Positions 8,852-14,267 of a stretch of 14,267 nt of DNA are shown here, piece by piece. Each line of letters begins with the position of its first letter. The stretch's first letter is position 1. The notes beneath the pieces were generated by a model. That model searched no databases, was not told the DNA's origin, and was given only the letters and a program-made list of their open reading frames with translations. The DNA is from Acanthaster planci (lineage: Eukaryota; Echinodermata; Asteroidea; Valvatida; Acanthasteridae): NCBI RefSeq assembly GCF_001949145.1, contig NW_019091418.1, positions 2,172,335 to 2,186,601 of the forward strand. Reading direction: 5' to 3'. Made by a program: the position numbers and the translations under genes.

Positions 8852-8862
8852 TAATATATACG
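8852..8862 (-). promoter_or_regulatory. Shared CGTATATATTA motif before the capsid gene
   Basis: Identical to the 11-mer upstream of the coiled-coil gene, again almost touching the start codon (ATG at 8846, reading CGTATATATTAAGAATATG). The same surroundings (GAAT between motif and ATG) strengthen the case for a common signal. Confidence 0.38.
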
Positions 8863-8987
8863 ATTTTTAATTTACGTAAAGATTTTAAAGAGGAAACAAA
8901 ACGCAATAAAGGATCTACCGGCTGCGAAAATAGATCTTCGTATTGCATTAGTTGACTTTGCTTTCTAAACATTTTACTTTGGATTTC

Positions 8988-9089
8988 TTAGACCATATCA
9001 CCAACGTGATCGATATCTGCACGCATGTTGCCCAGCATTTGCTCGATGTTGCTTAGGTCAGCTTGTAGGTCTGATATTTGTTGATCCAT
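8988..9089 (-). CDS. Small helical/coiled-coil ORF, unknown
   Basis: The ATG at 9089-9087 encodes 33 residues, MDQQISDLQADLSNIEQM followed by LGNMRADIDHVGDMV, with heptad-like spacing of Leu, Ile and Met, closed by TAA at 8990-8988. The same frame continues past the stop into MFRKQSQLMQYEDLF (ATG at 8972) and a Leu/Lys-rich stretch reaching the capsid start, so the original protein may have been longer, with the TAA a later mutation. The three 34-bp repeats lie directly upstream. Too short for a family call. Confidence 0.4.
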   Translation of the reverse strand: MDQQISDLQADLSNIEQMLGNMRADIDHVGDMV

Positions 9090-9097
9090 TCTTTTTC

Positions 9098-9199
9098 AAA
9101 GTAAAGTTAATTTAACTGCACCGATATACCAAAAGTAAAGTCAATTTAACTGCACCCATAAACTAAAAGTAAAGTAAACTTAACTGTACCGATAAACCA
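9098..9199. repeat. Three tandem copies of a 34-bp repeat
   Basis: Units at 9098-9131, 9132-9165 and 9166-9199 each begin AAAGTAAAG and continue with a TTAACTG core and a CGATA/CCATAAACC-type end; each is exactly 34 bp with a few substitutions. They lie between the small ORF at 9089 and the stop of the membrane protein at 9180, overlapping its last codons. Exact period and position between two minus-strand genes would fit a regulatory or replication-linked iteron, though a simple duplication is also possible. Confidence 0.92.
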
Positions 9200-9480
9200 A
9201 AAAACCGATCAACGCAGTTCCGGATATAATCCATATAAATTCGCGAGTTTTTTTATCTTCAGACAGCACGTAGAAATCGCCCCGATAATTTGGGTTTAGG
9301 TGGTAAACTTCGCCACATACTTTTACCCGTCAACTTTGAGTAAGCCCGTAAAGCTTCGTCTATGTCTACAAAAGTCTGCTGACTCGCACACTTTTGTCTG
9401 TTTTCCTTGCGCCAGTTGTTCTAACGCGAGGTCGTGACGTTTACATTCTTCGTCTACTTTACGTTTAACTAGACTACTAA
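9180..9480 (-). pseudogene. Small C-terminally anchored membrane protein, broken
   Basis: The minus strand from about 9475 reads SSLVKRKVDEECKRHDLALE and EQLAQGKQTK, a charged helix; a shift near 9385 continues with FVDIDEALRAYSKLTGK, and a second shift near 9325 with VYHLNPNYRGDFYVLSEDKK followed by FIWIISGTALIGFLVYRYS, a clear single membrane helix, stop TAA at 9182-9180. About 100 residues. No ATG is visible at the upstream end, where A/T repeats separate it from the integrase start at 9519 on the other strand; the start codon may be mutated. No family recognised. The charged-helix-plus-anchor layout matches two other proteins of this element. Confidence 0.52.
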
Positions 9481-9489
9481 ATAAAAAAA

Positions 9490-9519
9490 TTTATTTTAAA
9501 AAAAGTTTATTTTAAAAAA
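9490..9519. repeat. Direct A/T repeat in the divergent integrase promoter region
   Basis: TTTATTTTAAAAAA occurs at 9490-9503 and again at 9506-9519, ending on the first base of the integrase ATG. It lies between two divergently transcribed genes and is a plausible TATA-like double element. Confidence 0.55.
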
Positions 9520-10513
9520 TGGCAGAAACTTTTAAAACACTGTTTCACAGCCCGCAAGGCTACTGGCGAGGAGGAAGCGCCGTAGATCATCTACACTAAA
9601 TGACCGGTGGAGACAAAGCATTTATTAGAAACTGGCTAAAAAAGCAAGCCGTTTGGCAAATATATTTACCCGCTCAAATTACGTACCACGACCAATGACT
9701 TTGCAAACTGAGTTTGTCAAACCAAACGAAGCGCATCAAATGGATATATTATATTTACCCTGGGATCGCGTAAACCGTAAAACGTTTAAATACGCTTTGA
9801 CGATCATAGACGTCGGTTTGCGATATAAAGAAGCCGAGCCGTTGACCAGTAAAACCACCGAGCAAACGTGTGAAGCCGTGAAACAAATTTATAAAAGATC
9901 GCCCTTTACTTGGCCTAAGGTTATAATGATAGACTCGGGATCTGAATTTAAATGCGAGTTTAAAAAGTTAATTATTAAACATGGGGTAGAAATTCAAACG
10001 GGCGAGCCGGGCGTACACAGGTCGCAGGCGATCGTGGAAAGGTTTAACCGTACTTTAGCCGAGCGTTTATTCGGTCATCAATACGCTCAAGAAATTTTAA
10101 ACGTAAGCGTTCGTAGCGTGGAATGGGTAGAACGTTTGCCTCGAGTAATAAAATCGTTAAACGAGGAAAAAACGCATTTAATTGAAGCTATCAAATTAGA
10201 CCGAGTGAAGCAAACACCTAGTGCACCTCCAAAAGCGATTGCGCGAGAATTACCTCCAAGTGCAGTTGTAAGGTACCTCTATTACCCGGGCGAGCAAGAG
10301 GGTGGAACCGTCAGAAGGGCGACAGATCCCGTCTGGTCCGTAGACGTTTATCAAGTAGAGAGGCGTACCAGCCAATTTAAACGAGTGAAAGGTAAACGCG
10401 TAAAAACTGGTCCCACTTTGTACTATCTGTTAAACGGGCCAAACAGGAGTTTTGTCAAAGAGGAACTTCAAGTCGTACCCGAGGACACCGAATTACCGCC
10501 CGAGACCGCTTAG
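9519..10513 (+). pseudogene. Polinton-type DDE integrase, nearly intact
   Basis: Retroviral-type integrase that would insert the linear element into host DNA. The ATG at 9519 is preferred over an internal start because the frame MAETFKTLFHSPQGYWRGGS and, after a TAA at 9597-9599, FIRNWLKKQAVWQIYLPA form the N-terminal helical region. A one-base shift near 9670 leads into an open frame of about 280 codons to TAG 10511-10513. Counting from 9653, the catalytic triad is D31 (HQMDILYLPWD), D94 (MIDSGSEF) and E129 (QAIVERFNRTLAERLFGHQY), with 34 residues between the last two. The C-terminal 80 residues (SVVRYLYYPGEQEGG-like start, ATDPVWSVDVY, YYLLNGPNRSFVKEEL) look like the SH3/chromo-like end of these integrases. 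Only one stop and one shift make it the best-kept gene. It meets polymerase tail to tail, 25 bases apart. Confidence 0.92.
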
Positions 10514-10538
10514 TTTTTCGTGGTCTGTGCGAGTAGAT

Positions 10539-11545
10539 CTAAGCGCCAAAGTCAAGGTGGCTTTTTAAACGTAACTGCGCAAAAACTGAAATGAGAGCCT
10601 TTTCTTTGTCTTTAAAATTTGAGTTGTACACCCAGTGATAGATCAACGATTCGCGTTGTTCTTTTGTCTTAGGCTTGACGGATTGTTTAGCTCGATCGAG
10701 ATCAGTTGCTTTAAATCCTCTAATCCTCGATTGACAGTGCCCGTAAGCCAACGTGTCAACCCCGTTTGGTAATATATACCGCTTAGTTTCTAAAGGTAAC
10801 AGACTCAACTTATTTTGCGACACGGTAAACACCCGATGTTTGTCAGACCTGAATAGTTGTTGTTTAGTATAATGCTGCATACTTTCAAACAGGCAACTTT
10901 TATACATATCGTGCGATAGGTGCTTTTGAGTCACTACCTTTGTCACACCTTTTGCTTTTTTAAAATTCTGATCGGCAGTTAAAACCGGGTAAATTTTTGG
11001 GCGTATGCTAACCACTTCTGAAACCGTTTGACCTCCAAATTCGTCTTTCATCTTGCCTATGACTTTTTTTGGGGGGGTCGTAAAATTTATGATCGGGTGG
11101 GTAATTGCTAGTCACATAGTTCTCGTTTGTTGCTCAAATAGCCGTTTAAATCCTCGGTCTGGATCTGAATTAGCACACTGTCGGTGTCTGTGTAAAGTAA
11201 ACTCACCCTGTCAACAAAATCAGCTTTTAACTCGTTATAGTAAAAATCAGACATCAAAGTCATAGACAAGTCCAGCACGTTTACTCCACAGTAAATAGGC
11301 TTTTTTAATTTGGTCTTTACCCGATACATTTCCACAAATGAAAGGTCACACTCTATAAATGGTACCGTCGATTTGTAGTTTGGTTTAAGGGCTAGTTTTT
11401 GTACTTTTCAGCGTCTTTTGCGAGTCCCTCAGTAGATGACCGTCCATACGATACCTGACGTTTTCCATAGTCTTGCCAAAAACCGAGTTATTCATCAATT
11501 TGAAAAAAGTCTGTCTCAAAATCAGACTCATTACCAGCACACCGT
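10539..11545 (-). pseudogene. Protein-primed family B DNA polymerase, C-terminal half, truncated
   Basis: Replicative polymerase of the element. Reading 5' to 3' on the minus strand: FFKLMNNSVFGKTMENVRYR (about 11507-11448), the palm motif B of family B polymerases; a shift near 11390-11340; GVNVLDLSMTLMSDFYYN and LLYTDTDSVLIQIQ (DTD at about 11188-11180), the metal-binding motif C; a shift at the T7G7 run at 11067-11077; then KDEFGGQTVSEVVSIRPKIY and an open C-terminal frame of 170 codons with YGHCQSRIRGFKATDLDRAK, stop at 10541-10539. The exonuclease, priming-region and motif A parts expected upstream are absent: similarity ends near 11545, where unrelated DNA begins. So roughly a third of the usual gene (often over 1000 residues) remains. 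Confidence 0.87.
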
Positions 11546-11585
11546 GCTGTCGTAAACGTTGGTACCTTAATACTTCTACACAAAC

Positions 11586-11603
11586 ACCCCTTGCACAAGG
11601 GGT
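11586..11603. repeat. Short perfect hairpin near the element breakpoint
   Basis: ACCCCTTG, two-base loop CA, CAAGGGGT; the flanks ACAA and TTGT extend it imperfectly. It lies about 40 bases beyond the last polymerase sequence. Function unknown. Confidence 0.55.
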
Positions 11604-12421
11604 TTGTACACAAACCCTGTCAGACCGCAAGTATCTACTCCTAACCACGTTCAATTAACTCGGCAGCCACAGGGGAGTTCAGAGTCAGTGACTGCTGAAA
11701 CCGCAGGGTATGCTGAACACACTATACAGTACATGTGTTCATGCATGCTCATGCATATTGATTATGTCGGTGACCAGGATGGTATCAGAAGGCTGTTTCA
11801 ACCTCTTCTCGTTTTAACCCTCCACTTTTCTGTCGGTTGTAAAAAAAATGTAAATGCATGATGTTTCGTCATGGGTGTGCTGGGACAGTTACTGTTAAAT
11901 AAACTTCATGCAGCGGGGATTTTTTTCCAAGATTTTCACCAGCTTGATTGCCCCAACCTTGTTTGTCACAACTCATCCTGTTAGTTTTCGTTTAGTTGTA
12001 TTTTTAAATTTACAAACCGTGATCACAGAAATTTATGAACATTAAAACGCCAACTTTATTAGTTCCTTATCTCATTATGTTGTATACTTTATGCTTCAAC
12101 AAAAGCTGTTTCCTTTATGGAATTCGCTCACTTCGGAAAGGGTTACAGTTTGCGACAATGATCTAAGCTTCATGACTGTCTTTCATGTTATTGAGTTCAG
12201 CTGGGAAAGACCTATAGCGGATCAATGGGCATAATAAAATGTCATTACTTTTCCGCGGACGACTGGAATTACTGATGTAATAATTTCGATGCGGAGCCCA
12301 TAAATGGATCAACACTCACATTCCTTGATCAAGATTGAAGACGACGCAAAAAAAAGTTGGAACCATTTGACACTTTGAGAATCAAGGACTTGTTGCAAGG
12401 GACAATTTTTTATTCAGGTGA
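11604..12421. other. Flanking DNA, no gene recognised
   Basis: No convincing coding frame on either strand. There is a short CATGCATG/CATGCAT palindromic patch at 11733-11758. The stretch ends in TTTTTTATTCAG (12406-12417), which resembles a 3' splice site in front of the coding-like stretch that follows. Confidence 0.5.
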
Positions 12422-13359
12422 GGAGAACGCCAAAGACGAGCAATATCGCTGACAGCCTTTCTAAGTTTATTGTTTAGAGGTAATTCCCTCCGAAACGATA
12501 GCAGTGTTGCAGAGTCAGAAGACGTTAAACAACGTAGAAATGCTGTAAAATCAGGATGTATGCGTCATCTTTCATTTTCAAAAGAGCCAGCAGGTAGAGA
12601 CTCTAATAGCGACCACGAGACAGGCCTATGAATGATAAACCGGCCGAAAATTACACTACGCCTAACATACAAAACGAGCAAGAACAACAAGGTAGAAATG
12701 GGACTGATTAGCTGGTCACCTCCGGACAGGAGAAGCACGTGATGGTGAGCAGCCCGCAAAAGAATTCCCCGACAACAACCCCCCGCTTACAGAAAAAGAA
12801 CATAATCCAGCCATCCTTGACAGCTACAGAGTTCCGAGTTGGAAATGGTGCACTTCCACATCACATCAGAAAGCGAGGCGCAGAGAGGAAAAGCAACAAG
12901 ACATTGCATAAGACAGTAAACGGTACTGAAAAAAAATGTGACAACCCAGATCCCCGAAACTGTGACTGCCGATCCAGAGAAATTGCCAAAAGATTACGGC
13001 AGCAGAGGGAGAGAGTCATGGGCATTGCATGCGACATTAATTTTTGTGAGAAAGAATATTATTTTACTACGTATGGCTTTGACTGTAGTCTGCAAAAAGG
13101 GGAAATAAATGAAAACGTGGCTGCTTGGAATGGCCTTCACGAAAGGCAACATAATTTCTATGTTGAAGATGATAGAATCGTAAGATGGATTTTCTCTGTA
13201 TGATGACATTGTCCAGGTTATCTCAGCACGGCATTTCCATGTTTCCATGGAAATAATCGAGCATCTCAGACAACTATTGACTGGTTTCTTTGCTCCTAGA
13301 AGAAAAACTGCCACTGTGAAAGCTGAGATGAATGTAAGAGTTAGCTATTCTTCATCCTA
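12422..13359 (+). pseudogene. Degenerate coding stretch of unknown origin
   Basis: Successive plus-strand frames stay open far longer than expected by chance. The first (12422-12631) includes VAESEDVKQRRNAVKSGCMR and closes with TGA. A second from ATG 12628 is interrupted by a single TAG at 12709-12711 and runs on to 13203; it is Gln/Asn/Pro/Lys-rich at first, then has NPDPRNCDCRSREIAKRLRQ and CDINFCEKEYYFTTYGFDCS with several cysteines. A third overlapping frame reads DIVQVISARHFHVSMEIIEH and LTGFFAPRRK to TAA at 13357-13359. GTAAGAG at 13333-13339 could be a 5' splice donor. Host pseudogene, exons of a diverged gene, or another mobile-element remnant are all possible. Family not recognised. 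Confidence 0.35.
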
Positions 13360-13994
13360 AGTACAGAGGTAGTGTTGCATCTTGTTTCAAATTTATGTAC
13401 TGATTGGAAAGTTGAGTATTGACAGGACACGCTAGAACAGTTTCTTGTCGCAAGTAAAAATATGCTAAGCCTGTAAAACAACGCAGGATAATAAAAGCAT
13501 GCGTAGAAATTAGCTGAACTGTATGTTAAACAAGTAGTTAACATAAAGAAATCTTTCATCGCCGTATCAATTTAAACTCTTTTTAATTTTTAATTTAGTT
13601 TGGAAATGTAAATTCAATAAAAACCTAATGTTTAAAGTGTTCACTTTTGCTGTTCGATACTGATGTAACAGTTACCGATAATTTTCAGTATTTGACAAAG
13701 GTAAACTTTAAGTGAAGTTTATTAAATCGTTTTCCCAGTAACAGCATTGAAGTGCATGCTGGCGATTGCAACTACAGACATTTTGAAACCATCTTCTTAT
13801 CTAAGATGTTATAGCGGCGTCATCGTATCTCCTTTATATCAGAGGTATATTTTTGGTATTATTTTCATGTGTAGAAGTGAATGTAACGTTATAAATAATT
13901 GCGACGAAAAGGGTACTTCTACAGGTTCAATCGAATTGTCACCTCATATTAGGCATGCGCCCCCTACTGAATAGAATGAAAATTCCACCCCAAA
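13360..13994. other. Flanking DNA, no gene recognised
   Basis: AT-rich with no protein-like frame or RNA gene that I can see. An AATAAA lies at about 13616. Confidence 0.5.
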
Positions 13995-14267
13995 CTCGCA
14001 TTCCCTTTTTTTCCACCGGCAACCAGCTCTGTCTGACACAGTCAAACCGGTGAGGCAATTCGCATCCCTTTCTCAGCCTACTCGCATCCCCTTTTTTCAC
14101 CGGCAACCAACCTCGTCTGACACGGTCAATCCAGCAAGGCAATTCGCATCCCTTTGTCAGCCCACTCGCATCCCTTTTTTTCACCACCAACCAGTTCTGT
14201 CTGACACGGTCAAACCGGCGAGGCTATTCGCATCCCTTTGTCAGCCCACTCGCATCCCTTTTTTTCA
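13995..14267. repeat. 84-86 bp tandem repeat (minisatellite), open at the window edge
   Basis: Copies begin with CTCGCAT at 13995, 14081, 14165 and 14249, giving periods of 86, 84 and 84. Each unit contains CTCGCATCCC plus a T run, a CACCGGCAACCA-type block, TCTGACACGGTCAA and a second CGCATCCCTTT word half a unit on. Three complete copies and the start of a fourth are visible; the array continues beyond the window. Confidence 0.93.

Larger units (their letters stand above)
1743..11545. mobile_element. Decayed Polinton/Maverick-class (adintovirus-like) DNA element
   Basis: Co-occurrence of a DDE integrase, a protein-primed-type family B DNA polymerase, a major capsid protein and a P-loop packaging ATPase within about 10 kb defines the Polinton/Maverick class of self-synthesising virus-like transposons. 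Boundaries given are those of recognisable coding sequence, not true termini. The left end lies somewhere between 1268 and 1743; the right end is lost, because the polymerase gene stops near 11545 before its N-terminal half. Genes fall into a plus-strand cluster (1743-5660), a minus-strand cluster (5738-9480) and a tail-to-tail integrase/polymerase pair. Nearly all genes carry frameshifts or stops, so the copy is probably dead. No adenovirus-like cysteine protease was seen. Confidence 0.87.

Noticed and set aside
9098-9199. CRISPR array.
   Set aside because: The copies are directly contiguous without spacers, in an animal genome context.
11385-11654. Start of the minus-strand ORF (first 45 codons, 11654-11520) as true polymerase sequence.
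   Set aside because: The family-like part begins only near 11510-11545; earlier residues are Arg/Cys-rich and cover the hairpin, so they are read-in from the flank.
13939-14190. Minus-strand ORF of 83 codons with internal repeats.
   Set aside because: It is the translation of the 84-86 bp minisatellite, not a gene.
1-14267. tRNA or rRNA genes and an adenovirus-like cysteine protease.
   Set aside because: No cloverleaf or rRNA signature, and no His/Asp/Cys protease blocks were found on either strand by eye; the protease may have been lost with the right end.

Overview
The window reads as nuclear DNA of an animal, probably a marine invertebrate. It is AT-rich with loose intergenic spacing, retrotransposon debris, a minisatellite and no bacterial-style operons or ribosome binding sites. 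The core, about 1743-11545, is one decayed large DNA transposon of the Polinton/Maverick class (related to adintoviruses), a virus-like element that carries its own replication and capsid genes. Diagnostic parts are a retroviral-type DDE integrase (9519-10513, +), the C-terminal half of a protein-primed family B DNA polymerase with KLMNNSVFGK and YTDTDS motifs (10539-11545, -), a double jelly-roll-type major capsid protein (7633-8846, -) and the N-terminus of a packaging ATPase joined to an HNH endonuclease-like domain (7225-7616, -).

Layout. 1-375 looks like a non-LTR retrotransposon 3' tail. 383-824 is the 3' end of a Ty3/gypsy pol gene, followed by a possible polypurine tract and LTR start (1260-1268). 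1743-5660 holds a plus-strand cluster of five or six broken genes of unknown family, several with a membrane segment; the one at 3342-4523 is split by an unrelated insertion of about 460 bp and ends in a tail carrying both PPxY- and PTAP-type late-domain motifs. 5738-9480 holds a minus-strand cluster: a coiled-coil/membrane protein, the ATPase-HNH gene, the capsid protein, a small helical ORF and a small C-terminally anchored membrane protein. Integrase and polymerase then face each other tail to tail. The polymerase gene is cut off near 11545, so the right end of the element is absent. 11604-14267 is flanking DNA with one unrecognised degenerate coding stretch (12422-13359) and an 84-86 bp tandem repeat running off the window.

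Almost every element gene has frameshifts and internal stops, so this is a fossil copy or, in part, a noisy assembly. The integrase is the best preserved. Together the genes suggest a virion-forming element: integrase for insertion, PolB for replication, ATPase and capsid for packaging and assembly, and several small membrane proteins, one with ESCRT-recruiting motifs, that may act at a membrane during entry or exit. I saw no adenovirus-type protease and no terminal inverted repeat pair. Gene names rest on reading motifs by eye; no database search was run.
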